Shown: piece by piece, positions 35,619 through 44,930 of the stretch
How positions within the stretch are numbered: the first letter of the stretch is position 1
Layout of the letters: the number at the start of each line of letters is the position of its first letter
Assembly (NCBI RefSeq): GCF_003253735.1
Contig: NZ_QKYW01000003.1
Coordinates: 1 to 64,000 of the forward strand
Direction of reading: 5' to 3'
Origin: Pseudomonas sp. URMO17WK12:I2
Lineage (GTDB): Bacteria > Pseudomonadota > Gammaproteobacteria > Pseudomonadales > Pseudomonadaceae
DNA: 64,000 nucleotides
Notes under the pieces: model-generated
Seen by the model: the letters and a program-made list of their open reading frames with translations, nothing else
Told to the model about the DNA's origin: nothing
Databases searched by the model: none
Translations under genes and position numbers: made by a program

Positions 35619-36416
35619 ATGGATTTCTTCGAGCTACTGGAGCAGGTGCAGCGCACACCCGGGGCGCTGGCGATTCCGGCTGACTGGGGGCAGGGCCGCG
35701 CCAGTTTCGGCGGCGTGGTGGCAGCGCTGGTCTATGCCGTGATGCGCGGCAAGGTACCGGCCGATCGCCCACCGCGGTCGTTGGCGATTACCTTCGTGGC
35801 ACCGGTGACGCCCGGCATCGCCACCAGCTTCGAGGCCGAGGTGTTGCGCGCGGGTTCGGCAGTCAGCCAGGTGCTGGGGCGTGCCGTGCAAAATGGCCAG
35901 GTGGTGGCGTTGATACAGGGCAGTTTCGGTACGCCGCGAAGCTCTTCGATCAGCGTGCCTGCACTGCCGGCACCCGCGATAAAGGCGCCCGGGCAAAGTC
36001 AGGAGTTGCCCTACATCCCCCAGGTCACCCCGGAGTTCACTCGTCATCTGGTGCTGCGCTGGGGCTTGGGCGGCCTGCCGTTCAGTGGTAATCAGTCACG
36101 GGAAATGGGCGGTTGGGTACGGTTCCGCGATCAGCAGCGCGTCGAAACCCTCGACGAAGCCCACCTGCTCGGGCTGGTCGATGCATGGCCACCGGCGGTG
36201 TTGTCGCTGCTCGACAAGCCGGCGCCCGGCAGTTCGCTGACCTGGACCATCGAGTTCATTCAGCCCTTGAGCCCGGTCACCTCTGATCAGTGGTGCCTGT
36301 ACCGCGCCGAGATCGAGCATGCCCGTGATGGCTACGGGCATGTGGCCGCGGCGCTATGGACGGCTGATGGACAGTTGCTGGCCATCAGCCGTCAGACGGT
36401 GACGGTGTTCGATTAA
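35619..36416 (+). CDS. TesB-like acyl-CoA thioesterase family protein
   Basis: 265 residues with a double-hotdog thioesterase layout: an N-terminal half with GQGRASFGGVVAALVYAVM and SLAITFVAPVTPG, and a C-terminal half with MGGWVRFRDQ, LVDAWPPAV and SSLTWTIEFIQPL. Members hydrolyse medium to long acyl-CoAs. The start at 35619 follows GAGAGGTG; 35601 is also open. Its last four bases overlap the convergent small membrane protein gene. Confidence 0.85.
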   Translation: MDFFELLEQVQRTPGALAIPADWGQGRASFGGVVAALVYAVMRGKVPADRPPRSLAITFVAPVTPGIATSFEAEVLRAGSAVSQVLGRAVQNGQVVALIQGSFGTPRSSSISVPALPAPAIKAPGQSQELPYIPQVTPEFTRHLVLRWGLGGLPFSGNQSREMGGWVRFRDQQRVETLDEAHLLGLVDAWPPAVLSLLDKPAPGSSLTWTIEFIQPLSPVTSDQWCLYRAEIEHARDGYGHVAAALWTADGQLLAISRQTVTVFD

Positions 36417-36610
36417 ACATTGCCCAGGAGTGCCTGCCTTGCCAGGGCATAGGCGGCAATGGCACCCAGGCCGGACAACACCAGCGAGAGGGCGCCGGAG
36501 TCGCTGCCCGCCAGCGCCAGGGATACCAGCAAGAGCGGCAGGGCAATGGCCAGCATCGGCATGTCCAGTGACTCGGTGTGACGGGCAAGGGTAGCGGTTT
36601 GCGTGCTCAT
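36413..36610 (-). CDS. Small predicted membrane protein, 65 residues
   Basis: Two short hydrophobic stretches (MLAIALPLLLVSLALAG and LSLVLSGLGAIAAYALARQAL) predict a double-spanning inner-membrane protein. The ATG at 36610 has GGAGACCG upstream and the codon use is ordinary, so it is likely real. It overlaps the convergent thioesterase gene by 4 bp. The 120 bp upstream contain two overlapping stem-loops (36676-36707). I do not recognise a family. Confidence 0.7.
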   Translation of the reverse strand: MSTQTATLARHTESLDMPMLAIALPLLLVSLALAGSDSGALSLVLSGLGAIAAYALARQALLGNV

Positions 36611-36675
36611 GATCGGTCTCCTGCATCAGATGGAGCCAGTCTATGGCGCAGGCGCAAGGGCTGCGAATTGATCCG

Positions 36676-36707
36676 CCCTATGCGCCAGATAGGGTTTCTA
36701 CTATCTG
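36676..36707 (-). promoter_or_regulatory. Two mutually exclusive stem-loops in the leader
   Basis: CAGATAG (36686-36692) pairs with CTATCTG (36701-36707) over 8 bases. CCCTAT (36676-36681) pairs with ATAGGG (36689-36694) over 7 bases. They share bases 36689-36692, so an RNA could form only one at a time. They lie between the chemoreceptor stop and the small membrane gene, in the leader of the latter if it has its own or shared transcript. Either an attenuator or a chance overlap. Confidence 0.4.
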
Positions 36708-36730
36708 CTCTAGCGGACGTGCCCCGGTAC

Positions 36731-38215
36731 TCAGGGTTTCAACTGGCGAATGGCCCTCGACAGTTCGCCTGCCAGGTCAGCCAGCTGACTGCTGGTAGTG
36801 GCGGACTCCAGGGTCTGCTGGACGGTCTGCTCGGTGACATCACGGATGCCGATCACCGAGCGGGTCATCTCTTCGGCCACCAGGCTCTGCTGCTCGGCCG
36901 CGACGGCGATCTGCGTGTTGCTCTCGCGCATCTGCGCCACCGCGCCGGTGATTGCCGCCAGCGCGTCACCGGCCTCATGGGCGGCGCGTACGCAGTCGTC
37001 GGCCTTCAACGAGCTTTCCTGCATGAACTCCACGGCATCGCGGGTGCCGGCCTGCAGCGTACCGATCATGCTGGTGATCTCGTCGGTGGAGTCCTGCACG
37101 CGCTTGGCCAGGTTGCGCACCTCATCGGCCACCACGGCGAAACCGCGGCCCATTTCGCCGGCCCGCGCCGCCTCGATGGCGGCGTTGAGGGCCAGCAGGT
37201 TGGTCTGTTCGGCAATGCCGTGAATGACGTTCACCACGCTACTGATCTTCTGGCTGTCGGCGGCCACCTGCTCGATCATGGTCGCCGTCTGCTGCACGCC
37301 GCTGGATAGGCCGGTGATGGCGTCGACCACACGGGTGACCACGGTCTGCCCGGCCCCCGCGAGCTGGTCGGCGGCCTGTGACTGATCACGGGTGGTGGCT
37401 GCGTGTTCGGCGATGTGGTGGACGGTGGTCGACATTTCGTTGATGGCGGTGGCGGCCTGATCGGTTTCGCTCTGCTGGCCGAGCATGCCCTGACGCACGT
37501 CCCTCATGCCTTGCGCCAGGCGCCCGGTACCCTCGTCGAGCCGTGAGGCGGCCTGGATGACCGCGCCGACCACCCGCTGATAACCGTCCTGCATGGCGTT
37601 GAAGGCGCCGGCCATCTGCCCGACCTCGTCGCGGCTCTGCAACGGCACGCGGGCGGCCAGATCACCGCTCTTCTCGACATGCAGCATCACGTCCTTGAGG
37701 GTATTGAGGTGGGTGAGCAGGAAACGGATCAGCAACTGCGAGGCTGCGAGCAGGGCAAGCATCAGCACCGCTACCGCCACGGCGTAGCGTGCGGCGCGCT
37801 CGCCGAATACCTGGGCCAGGCTGCGGCCAGTGGCAAGCACGGCGATGCGCTGCTCGACGCCACGCTCGACGATGTGCGCGCCGAGCAGCGGGTCGCTGCC
37901 GAACAGCGCCTCGTGCCCGAGGGCGACCCAGCCGCGCCCGTCGCGCAGTGGCGTGGCATCCGCGTCACCGGGCAGTCCTGGCGTTTCGCCGGCCCTGAAG
38001 GCGATCAGTCCGGCGCTGGCCGGCAGCGCCTGGTCGACGGGCCAGGCCGCGACCAGTTGCGCCCGCTGCTGCGCATCGGCCTTGGCCGCCTGGGTAAAGG
38101 TGTCCTGTTCCTGCAGCATGGCGAACAGCACCAGCAACAGGGTGGTGATGAGGGCGACGGCATTCACCGCCCAGAACTTGTGTTTCAGGGATAGATCGCG
38201 AATCCACACGGGCAT
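36731..38215 (-). CDS. Methyl-accepting chemotaxis protein, short periplasmic sensor
   Basis: 494 residues: TM1 about 14-33, a periplasmic domain of about 110 residues with a PAS/sCACHE-like or unclassified fold ([18 protein letters not shown]), TM2 about 150-172, HAMP, and signalling domain with the [23 protein letters not shown] tip. There is no C-terminal methylation-enzyme pentapeptide. The ATG at 38215 is preferred over a TTG at 38251, though neither has a strong site. An FNR/ANR-like box lies 74 bp upstream, so expression may respond to oxygen. Ligand unknown. Confidence 0.9.
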   Translation of the reverse strand: MPVWIRDLSLKHKFWAVNAVALITTLLLVLFAMLQEQDTFTQAAKADAQQRAQLVAAWPVDQALPASAGLIAFRAGETPGLPGDADATPLRDGRGWVALGHEALFGSDPLLGAHIVERGVEQRIAVLATGRSLAQVFGERAARYAVAVAVLMLALLAASQLLIRFLLTHLNTLKDVMLHVEKSGDLAARVPLQSRDEVGQMAGAFNAMQDGYQRVVGAVIQAASRLDEGTGRLAQGMRDVRQGMLGQQSETDQAATAINEMSTTVHHIAEHAATTRDQSQAADQLAGAGQTVVTRVVDAITGLSSGVQQTATMIEQVAADSQKISSVVNVIHGIAEQTNLLALNAAIEAARAGEMGRGFAVVADEVRNLAKRVQDSTDEITSMIGTLQAGTRDAVEFMQESSLKADDCVRAAHEAGDALAAITGAVAQMRESNTQIAVAAEQQSLVAEEMTRSVIGIRDVTEQTVQQTLESATTSSQLADLAGELSRAIRQLKP

Positions 38216-38288
38216 GTTCTTTTGCTCTCGACATGAATGAAGTGCTGGCAAGGCGCCATTATTCTTTCACGGGCAAAATAACCATCCG

Positions 38289-38302
38289 TTGATATGGGTC
38301 AA
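38289..38302 (-). promoter_or_regulatory. Candidate ANR/FNR box
   Basis: On the minus strand TTGAC-CCAT-ATCAA fits the TTGAT-N4-ATCAA consensus with one mismatch, and is embedded in a longer perfect inverted repeat CCGTTGA-N6-TCAACGG (38286-38305). It lies 74 bp before the chemoreceptor start, a plausible distance for activation. Confidence 0.45.
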
Positions 38303-38379
38303 CGGCAGCCGACGTCTCGGCTTGTGAGGCTTCTGGGAGCAGCGCTGCCTCCAGGTCAGCGCCGCCGGCCCGACTGGTC

Positions 38380-39222
38380 TTAGGACTCCCGATCATCTTC
38401 CTGATCATCGACCGGTTCGACCAAGGTCGGCAGGGCGAAGAAGGCCCGTGCGCAGGCCGTCGTGTGCCTGGCCACTTCTTCAGCGGGCTCCTGGCGGTGC
38501 AGGGCCACTTCGCGCAGTACTTCGGGTAGAAACGCCGGCTCGTTGCGACCACCCTTGGGTTTCGGACGCAGGCTGCGCGGCAGCAGGTAGGGCGCGTCGC
38601 TTTCCAGCATCAGGCGGCCGGCGGGAATTTCCTTCACCAGCGGATGCAGGTGCGCGCCACGGCGCTCATCGCAAATCCAGCCGGTGATACCGATGTGCAG
38701 ATCCAGGTCCAGGTAGTCGAACAGCGCCCGCTGCTCGCCGGTAAAGCAGTGCACCACGGCTGCTGGCAAGCGATCACGGTACTCGCGCAGGATCTGTACG
38801 AAGCGCGGGTGGGCGTCGCGCTCATGCAGGAACACCGGCATCTGCAAGTCGGCGGCCAGGCTCAGTTGCTCCTCCAGTGCCTTTTCCTGCTGCGGGCGTG
38901 GTGAAAAATCGCGGTTGAAGTCCAGCCCGCATTCGCCCACCGCCCTGACCTGGGGTTCGGCGAGCAGGGCGCGCAGGCGTTTGCTGTCGTCACTGGCCCA
39001 GTGCTTGGCATCGTGGGGGTGCACGCCTGCGGTACTGAACAGCCGCTCGGCGCGCTCGTCGAGTTTCCTGCACAGGCTCAGCGCATGGTCACTTTCGCCC
39101 AGGCTGGTGCCGGTCAACACCAACTGGCAGACGCCTGCGCCGAAGGCGCGTTCGAGCACTGCCGCGTGCTGGTCGTCGAAGCTTGCGTGGGTCAGATTGA
39201 CGCCGATGTCGATGAGTTGCAT
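38380..39222 (-). CDS. tatD: TatD family DNase
   Basis: 280 residues. The N-terminus [15 protein letters not shown] is the true TatD type (as E. coli TatD MFDIGVNL). Metal ligands appear as Glu in [14 protein letters not shown], His in FLHERDAHP, His in VVHCFTGE and Asp in [12 protein letters not shown]. TatD is a metal-dependent 3'-5' exonuclease on single-stranded DNA/RNA with a role in repair of peroxide damage, not in Tat export. The start at 39222 has AGGG eight bases upstream. It is divergent from the transglycosylase gene across 208 AT-rich bp. Confidence 0.92.
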   Translation of the reverse strand: MQLIDIGVNLTHASFDDQHAAVLERAFGAGVCQLVLTGTSLGESDHALSLCRKLDERAERLFSTAGVHPHDAKHWASDDSKRLRALLAEPQVRAVGECGLDFNRDFSPRPQQEKALEEQLSLAADLQMPVFLHERDAHPRFVQILREYRDRLPAAVVHCFTGEQRALFDYLDLDLHIGITGWICDERRGAHLHPLVKEIPAGRLMLESDAPYLLPRSLRPKPKGGRNEPAFLPEVLREVALHRQEPAEEVARHTTACARAFFALPTLVEPVDDQEDDRES

Positions 39223-39430
39223 GGTGTGACCCTGGAAAACGAGAGGGCGCAGCATAACAGAGCTTTTTGCAGCCAATAAAAAGCTAACGATTACAAAAAC
39301 TTGTGGTCGATTCGTGACGTAAATACAGAGCTGATGTTGTCCGAGTGCCGGCCGTGCCACGCTTGGCGATGCATCTGCGAATCACCACCCCTGGCTGTCG
39401 GCCGGTTTTCCCGCTATCGGAGCATCGATA

Positions 39431-40837
39431 TTGCGCCTCCTGTTCATCATTTGCCTGCTTCTCTGGCTGCCCATACCGGCCATGGCGCGTATCGCCGGGC
39501 CGCTGGAAGTCACCGGTACGGCCGCGCCGCGTGACCTGCCAGGCATTCGCAAGAGTGGCGAGCTGCGGGTGCTGGTCAACCAGAGCCGTAACAGCTCGGG
39601 CGAGGTCAAGGGGCAGAGCATCGGCGTCGAGTACCAGCGCCTGCGCGCCCTGGAGCAGTACCTCAATCGCAATGCCCGAGATGGCCGCAACCTGCGCTTG
39701 AAGCTGATTCCCAAGGCCAAGGACCAGTTGCTCGCGGCCCTGCAGCGCGGCGAGGGCGATCTGGTTGCGCCTGGCGAGTTGCTCAGCAGCAAGGGCGGCA
39801 ATGTGCTGGCCAGCGAAGCCATACGCCGTGACGTGCCGGTGGTGATCGTCGCCCGGCAGGGCAACCGGCGCTATCAGCGGCTCGAGCAACTGGCCGGGCG
39901 CAGCTTGTCGCTGCCGGTCGGCAGCGTGGCCAAGGAGGCGTTGCACGACATCAACCGCCGGCTCGAGGCGCGCAAGCTGCCGCCCATCATCGTCGAGTGG
40001 GTGGATCCGACCCTGGCCGTCGAGGACGTGCTGGAAATGGTCCAGGCCGGTATCTTCGATTTCACCGCCGTGGAACTGCACATCGCCGAGCGCTGGGCCA
40101 AGGTAATGCCCAAGCTGCGCGTCGACCGCCATCTGGTGCTCGACAATAAGGGCGTGATGCGCTGGTACATGCGCCGCGACGCGCCGATGCTCAGTGCCAG
40201 CGTCGACCGCTTCCTGGAAGGCTACCGGGTGCCCGATGATCAGGATGCTGCCTTTCAGCGCGTGTACCGACGGCTCTATAAAGTGCATTCGCCCATGGGG
40301 CGTACCGAGCGCCAACGCCTGGAACGGGTGCGGCCAGTGCTGCAGCGCTACGCCGAACAGCATGACTTCGACTGGCTGGCCCTCGCGGCCCTGGCGTTCA
40401 AGGAGTCGACGCTCAACCCGACGGCCCGCGGCAGCAGCGGCGCGACCGGGCTGATGCAGATCACTCCGGCGGCGGCGCGCAGCGTTGGCGTCAGCGATAT
40501 CTCGCGGGTCGAGAACAATGTGCAAGCCAGTGCCAAGTACCTCGCCAAGATTCGCCGTGGCTTCTTCAACAGCCCGCGGCTCAATGAGCGCGAGCGCATG
40601 GCGTTCGTGCTCGCCGGTTACAACCTCGGGCCACAGCGGGTGCAGAGCCTGCGGGCAGAAGCGCGGCGGCGCGGCCTCAACCCCGATCAGTGGTTCTTCC
40701 AGGTAGAGCGGGTGGCGATGGAAGAGCTGGGCATGGGCGTGGTCAGCTACGTCAACGCGGTGAACAAGTATTACCTGGCTTACGCCCGCGAGCGCTATTC
40801 CCTGGAGCCCGTGCAGAAAGTGAGCATGCGAAAATAA
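39431..40837 (+). CDS. MltF-like lytic transglycosylase with solute-binding domain
   Basis: 468 residues. A signal peptide (1-19) precedes a periplasmic solute-binding-like domain (about 40-260, GELRVLVNQSRN, LLAALQRGEGDLVAPGEL) and a C-terminal SLT domain with catalytic Glu in FKESTLNPTARGSSGATGLMQITP. MltF cleaves peptidoglycan glycan strands to 1,6-anhydromuropeptides, with the N-terminal domain regulating activity. It differs from classical MltF in lacking the lipobox, so it is probably a soluble or periplasmic paralogue. The start is TTG at 39431 with GGAG eight bases upstream. Confidence 0.9.
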   Translation: MRLLFIICLLLWLPIPAMARIAGPLEVTGTAAPRDLPGIRKSGELRVLVNQSRNSSGEVKGQSIGVEYQRLRALEQYLNRNARDGRNLRLKLIPKAKDQLLAALQRGEGDLVAPGELLSSKGGNVLASEAIRRDVPVVIVARQGNRRYQRLEQLAGRSLSLPVGSVAKEALHDINRRLEARKLPPIIVEWVDPTLAVEDVLEMVQAGIFDFTAVELHIAERWAKVMPKLRVDRHLVLDNKGVMRWYMRRDAPMLSASVDRFLEGYRVPDDQDAAFQRVYRRLYKVHSPMGRTERQRLERVRPVLQRYAEQHDFDWLALAALAFKESTLNPTARGSSGATGLMQITPAAARSVGVSDISRVENNVQASAKYLAKIRRGFFNSPRLNERERMAFVLAGYNLGPQRVQSLRAEARRRGLNPDQWFFQVERVAMEELGMGVVSYVNAVNKYYLAYARERYSLEPVQKVSMRK

Positions 40838-40937
40838 TCGATTTATTGGATTATTTTTAGCGGTTTTATTCGGTATTAATATTGGTTATTTGAATTAATA
40901 TGCCGCCATCTCACTCGCATAGCACAGGATTCGCCCC

Positions 40938-41372
40938 ATGAACGCACTCATCAAATCCCTGGCAACCACGCGCGCCGGCTTTGGCCTGACCATCCTGCGC
41001 GTGCTGGTCGGCATCACCTTCATGGCCCATGGCTCGCAGAAGCTGTTTGGCTGGTTCGGCGGCTACGGGCTGGCAGGTGTTGCCCAGTGGATGGAGAGCA
41101 TCGGTCTGGCGCCCGGCTACCTGATGGCGTTGATGGCCGGCAGCGTGGAATTCTTCGGCGGCCTGGCCCTGGTCATCGGTCTGCTGGTGCGGCCTGCTTC
41201 GGCAGTGCTGGCAATCACCATGCTGGTGGCGATCTTCTCGGTGCATATCGGCAATGGTTTTTTCATGGCCAACAATGGTTACGAGTTCGCCCTGGCGCTG
41301 CTGGCGGCCACGCTGGCTCTGCTGGTCGAAGGTGCAGGGCGGCTGTCGCTGGATCAGCGCATCGCCGGCTAA
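40938..41372 (+). CDS. DoxX family membrane protein
   Basis: 144 residues, four helices, DoxX family: LTILRVLVGITFMAHGSQKLFGWFGGYGL near the start, GSVEFFGGLALVIGLLVRPASAVLAI, and a C-terminal AALALLVEGAGRLSLDQ. Members are quinol-oxidase-associated or redox-related inner-membrane proteins of unclear role. The upstream 100 bp are strikingly AT-rich (repeated ATTAAT) and probably contain its promoter. A GC hairpin follows at 41389. Confidence 0.88.
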   Translation: MNALIKSLATTRAGFGLTILRVLVGITFMAHGSQKLFGWFGGYGLAGVAQWMESIGLAPGYLMALMAGSVEFFGGLALVIGLLVRPASAVLAITMLVAIFSVHIGNGFFMANNGYEFALALLAATLALLVEGAGRLSLDQRIAG

Positions 41373-41388
41373 CCACCGCGCTTCTTGC

Positions 41389-41412
41389 GAAAGCCCGCCC
41401 ATGCGGGCTTTC
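41389..41412 (+). terminator. Probable terminator after doxX-like gene
   Basis: GAAAGCCCG and CGGGCTTTC flank CCCATG, a 9-bp stem 16 bp after the stop codon. The tail CTGGTTGTTG is only weakly T-rich. Confidence 0.6.
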
Positions 41413-41589
41413 CTGGTTGTTGACAGGCTGATCGGCAACTCTCTAGGATTGTGTCCTGCGCCGATTTAGACAGCTACTTGCGGGGCGCCTCAGGGACTTG
41501 TCATCGAGTCTCGAAATTCCGCTAAAGCGCTGGTTCGGTGTTGCCTCTCACCGCTGCCCAGCGGGATTTCCGAGGCGGAGACAAACACC

Positions 41590-41889
41590 ATGACCTGTTC
41601 CCAGGCTGCGCAAATTCGTATCGTCCCCATCACCACCCGGCTGGTTCGTCGCAACCCGCGGATACTGCTGGGCGGTACTCATCAGCCAACCTTGCTGCGT
41701 TATCTGGACGGTTGGCCCGCCCGCCGCGAAGGCCAGCGCGCCTTTCTCGTGCAGTTCGCGGAACCGGACGACTCGCTGCAGCGCTTCGCCGATGACAGTT
41801 TCGATTTTGCCGTGCTGCAGCGCCCCAGCGCCGAAGCACTCGGCCAACTGACGCGTATCGCTCGGCAGGGGCTGATCACCCTGCGCTGA
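41590..41889 (+). CDS. Hypothetical protein, 99 residues
   Basis: A basic, leucine-rich cytoplasmic protein with no signal peptide or membrane helix (ITTRLVRRNPRILLGGTHQPTLLRYLDG, DDSFDFAVLQRPSAEALGQLTRIARQG). The DSFDFAVLQRPS core hints at a small methyltransferase-like or DUF fold but not enough for a call. It ends 5 bp before the convergent greB stop. The gap from doxX-like to this gene (217 bp) carries the hairpin above and no other feature. Confidence 0.55.
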   Translation: MTCSQAAQIRIVPITTRLVRRNPRILLGGTHQPTLLRYLDGWPARREGQRAFLVQFAEPDDSLQRFADDSFDFAVLQRPSAEALGQLTRIARQGLITLR

Positions 41890-41894
41890 ATCTT

Positions 41895-42392
41895 TTACGG
41901 ATAGTCGATGGCGACGATGTACCAGTACTTGTCGCCGGTTGGCGTCTGTACCCGCACCTCGGCATCCAGGCCCTTGCCGACAAGGGCGCGGGCCAAGGGT
42001 GAGTCGATGCTGATCAGGTTCAGCTTGAGGTCGAGTTCGTCGGGGCCGACGATTCGATAGCGCGCCTCTACGCCGTCTTCATCTTCAACCGTGACCCAGG
42101 CACCGAAGTACACCTTGCCGGGATCGCTGGGGCGAGTATCGACCACCTTCAGCTTTTCCAGGCGTTTGCTTAGAAAGCGCACGCGACTGTCGATCTCGCG
42201 CAGCATTTTCTTGCCGTAGGTGTACTCCGCGTTCTCCGAGCGGTCGCCCTGGGCCGCCGCCTCGCTGACCGAACGGGTCACCTCGGGCCTGCGCACGTGC
42301 CAGAGCTCGTGCAGTTCGGCGCGCAGGCGCGCCTCGCCTTGCGGTGTGATCAGGGGCGTACCCGCGGCGCGGGGAGGGCGGTATCGGCTCAT
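41895..42392 (-). CDS. greB: Transcription elongation factor GreB
   Basis: 165 residues. The N-terminal coiled-coil contains the GreB signature [34 protein letters not shown] with the acidic tip that stimulates RNA cleavage in backtracked RNA polymerase; the C-terminal FKBP-like domain ends IVAIDYP. The early [23 protein letters not shown] region distinguishes it from GreA. The gene follows the FtsX-like permease on the same strand after 33 bp. Confidence 0.96.
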   Translation of the reverse strand: MSRYRPPRAAGTPLITPQGEARLRAELHELWHVRRPEVTRSVSEAAAQGDRSENAEYTYGKKMLREIDSRVRFLSKRLEKLKVVDTRPSDPGKVYFGAWVTVEDEDGVEARYRIVGPDELDLKLNLISIDSPLARALVGKGLDAEVRVQTPTGDKYWYIVAIDYP

Positions 42393-42425
42393 GCTCGGCT
42401 CTGTCTGTTGCGGACGCGCAGTTTA

Positions 42426-44930
42426 TCAACCCTCGCGCAGAACGGTGAGCGGGCTGGCGTTGAGTGCGCGGCGCGTACCCAGTACGCCGGCAACGCCGAC
42501 CAGCAACGCGCCGATCAGCGGCAGCACCAGCAGCCACGGGTGCGGTTGCCAGGCCATCTGAAAGGCGTAGCGGTAGATCAGCAAGCTGACCAGTTCGCAG
42601 CCCAATGCCGCCAGCAGGCCGCTGGCGGCGCCCAGCAGGCCGAATTCGGCGCGCCTGGCCTGCACCAGCAGTTTGCGTTCGGCGCCCAGGGCGCGCAGCA
42701 GGGCACCCTGATGGATACGCTCGTCCAGCGTCGACTGCAGGCCGGCGAACAGCACCGCCAGGCCCGCTGCCAGCACGAACAGCAACACGAACTCGATGGC
42801 GATGGTGACCTGGGCGAGGATGCTGCGCAGTTGGTTGAGCAGCGCCTCGACCTGCAGCAGCGACACCGCTGGGAAGGCGCGGGACAGTTCTACCAGTTGC
42901 TGCTCGTGCTGCGGCGGCAGGTAGAAACTGGTCAGGTAGGTCACCGGCAGGTCCTTGAGGGTACCGGGCTCGAAGATCATGAAAAAATTGGGCTGGAAGT
43001 TGTTCCAGTCCACCTTGCGCAGGTTGGTCACCACGGCATCGCGATCGACGCCGCCAACGCTGAAGGTCAGGCGGTCGCCGAGCTCGATGTGCAGGCTCTG
43101 CGCCAGTTCGTCCTCTATCGACACACCAGGCAGCTCATGCTGGTTATTGCCCGTCCACCACTGGCCGGCCGTCAGGGTGTTGCCGTCGGGCAGGTCGGCG
43201 CTCCAGGTCAGGCTCAGGTCGCGGCGCACCGCGCGCTCGCCACGGGAATCCTCGGTGACGTACTGGCGAACCGGCTCGCCGTTGACCTGGGTCAGGCGCC
43301 CCGGCACCACGGGATACAGCGGTGCGGGATGGGGGGAAAGCTGCGCGAGGCGTTCGGCGAAGGCGTCGCGCTCGGCAGGCAGAATGTTGAGGGCGAAATG
43401 ATTCGGCGCATCGGCCGGCAGCTGCTCCTGCCAGTTGTCCAGCAATTCGCCGCGCAGCAGGGCGATCAGTGCCATGGCCAGGAGGATGAGGCCGAAGGCC
43501 AGGGATTGACCCGCCGCCGCGAGCGGACGACGCAGCAACTGACCAAGCCCCAGGCGCCAGGGCAAGGCGGCACGTGCCAGCAGGCGGCGCAGGCTCTGCA
43601 GGCCAAGCAGCAGCAGGCCGCCCAGCAGCAGGGCGGTGATCAGCCCGCCACCGAGCAGGGCCAGGGTCAGTGTCAGGTCAAGGCTCAGGCGCCACATGAT
43701 CAGACCCAGGGCGAGCAGGGCGGTGCCGTATACCAGCCAGGAGCTGGCGGGGACCGGCAGCATGTCGCGGCGCAACACCCGTAGCGGTGGAACGCGGCCA
43801 AGGGCAGCCAATGGCGGCAATGCGAAACCGGCGAGTGCCACCAGCCCGGTGGCGATGCCGGCCAAAGCGGGCCAGACGCCGCCTGGGGGAACCTGCGCGG
43901 GCAGCAGGCCTTGCAGCAGGTGAAACAGCGTCTGCTGCGCGAGCCAGCCGAGCAGCGCGCCGGCCAGACTGGCGAGCAGCCCGAGCATCGCCAGTTGCAG
44001 GCCGAACAGGCTCAGCGCCTGGCGGCGCGACAGGCCCAGGCAGCGCAACAGTGCGCTGGCGTCGAAGCGACGGCTGGCGAAGCGCGACGCCGACAGGGCG
44101 ACCGCCACGCCAGCCAGCAGGACGGCGGCCAGGCTGGCGAGATTCAGGTAGCGCTCGGCGCGATCCAGGGCGCCGCCGACGCGACGGCTGCCATCGCGGG
44201 CGTCATCGAAGCGCTGGTGGGCGGCCAGCCCCGGCTCGGCGGCCTGCCGATAGCTGGCCAGGGCATCGCTCGGCCCGTTCCACTGTTCGATGTAGCGCAC
44301 CCGGCTGCCCGGCTGCACCACGCGGGTGGCCGGCAGGTCGTCGAGGTGCATCAGCACGTGGGGCGTCAGGCTGTAGAAGTCACCGGCTTCATCCGGCAGG
44401 TAGGTCAGCACCCGGGTGAGGCGCAGCTGCTTGGCGCCGACTTCGATCTGGTCACCGGTTTTCAGGCCCAGCGCCACCAGCAGGCGGGATTCCGCCCACA
44501 CCTCGCCAGGCCCTGGCCCCGGGCTGACGGTTTCTTCGGCGTAGGGCGCGGCAGCGCTCTTGAGCTGGCCGCGTAGCGGGTAGCCGTTGCCGGCGGCCTT
44601 GACGCTGGCCAGCTGGATGCCGGCGTCGCTGGCGATCACGCTGGAAAACTCGACCACCTGGGTGTGCTGCAGCCCGCGCCCGGTGCCGGCCTCGATCTGC
44701 TCGGGGCTGGCCGGGGCGCTGCCCCTGAGAATCAGATCGGCGCCGAGAAACTCGGTGGCGCGCAGGCTCATGCCCTCGTTGAGCCGGGCGCCGAAATAGC
44801 CGATGGCGGTGCTGGAGGCGACAGCGATCAGCAGGGCGAAGAACAGCACGCGCAGCTCGCCGGAGCGCGCATCGCGCAGCAGTTGGCGGCCTGCCAATGA
44901 CAGCAGGGCGAAGAAGGACAGGGCGCGCAT
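42426..44930 (-). CDS. ABC transporter permease, YbbP/FtsX-like
   Basis: 834 residues with a large periplasmic domain between an N-terminal helix (FALLIAVASSTAIGYFGARLN) and a central helix cluster, plus C-terminal helices (VLLFVLAAGLAVLFAGLQSTLDERIHQGALLRALGAERKLL). This is the duplicated FtsX/MacB-type layout of YbbP. Its ATG overlaps the ATPase stop by one base (TGATG), so the pair forms a YbbA-YbbP exporter. Transport of lipids or lysophospholipid-related molecules is often suggested because of linkage to tesA; not proven. Confidence 0.9.
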   Translation of the reverse strand: MRALSFFALLSLAGRQLLRDARSGELRVLFFALLIAVASSTAIGYFGARLNEGMSLRATEFLGADLILRGSAPASPEQIEAGTGRGLQHTQVVEFSSVIASDAGIQLASVKAAGNGYPLRGQLKSAAAPYAEETVSPGPGPGEVWAESRLLVALGLKTGDQIEVGAKQLRLTRVLTYLPDEAGDFYSLTPHVLMHLDDLPATRVVQPGSRVRYIEQWNGPSDALASYRQAAEPGLAAHQRFDDARDGSRRVGGALDRAERYLNLASLAAVLLAGVAVALSASRFASRRFDASALLRCLGLSRRQALSLFGLQLAMLGLLASLAGALLGWLAQQTLFHLLQGLLPAQVPPGGVWPALAGIATGLVALAGFALPPLAALGRVPPLRVLRRDMLPVPASSWLVYGTALLALGLIMWRLSLDLTLTLALLGGGLITALLLGGLLLLGLQSLRRLLARAALPWRLGLGQLLRRPLAAAGQSLAFGLILLAMALIALLRGELLDNWQEQLPADAPNHFALNILPAERDAFAERLAQLSPHPAPLYPVVPGRLTQVNGEPVRQYVTEDSRGERAVRRDLSLTWSADLPDGNTLTAGQWWTGNNQHELPGVSIEDELAQSLHIELGDRLTFSVGGVDRDAVVTNLRKVDWNNFQPNFFMIFEPGTLKDLPVTYLTSFYLPPQHEQQLVELSRAFPAVSLLQVEALLNQLRSILAQVTIAIEFVLLFVLAAGLAVLFAGLQSTLDERIHQGALLRALGAERKLLVQARRAEFGLLGAASGLLAALGCELVSLLIYRYAFQMAWQPHPWLLVLPLIGALLVGVAGVLGTRRALNASPLTVLREG

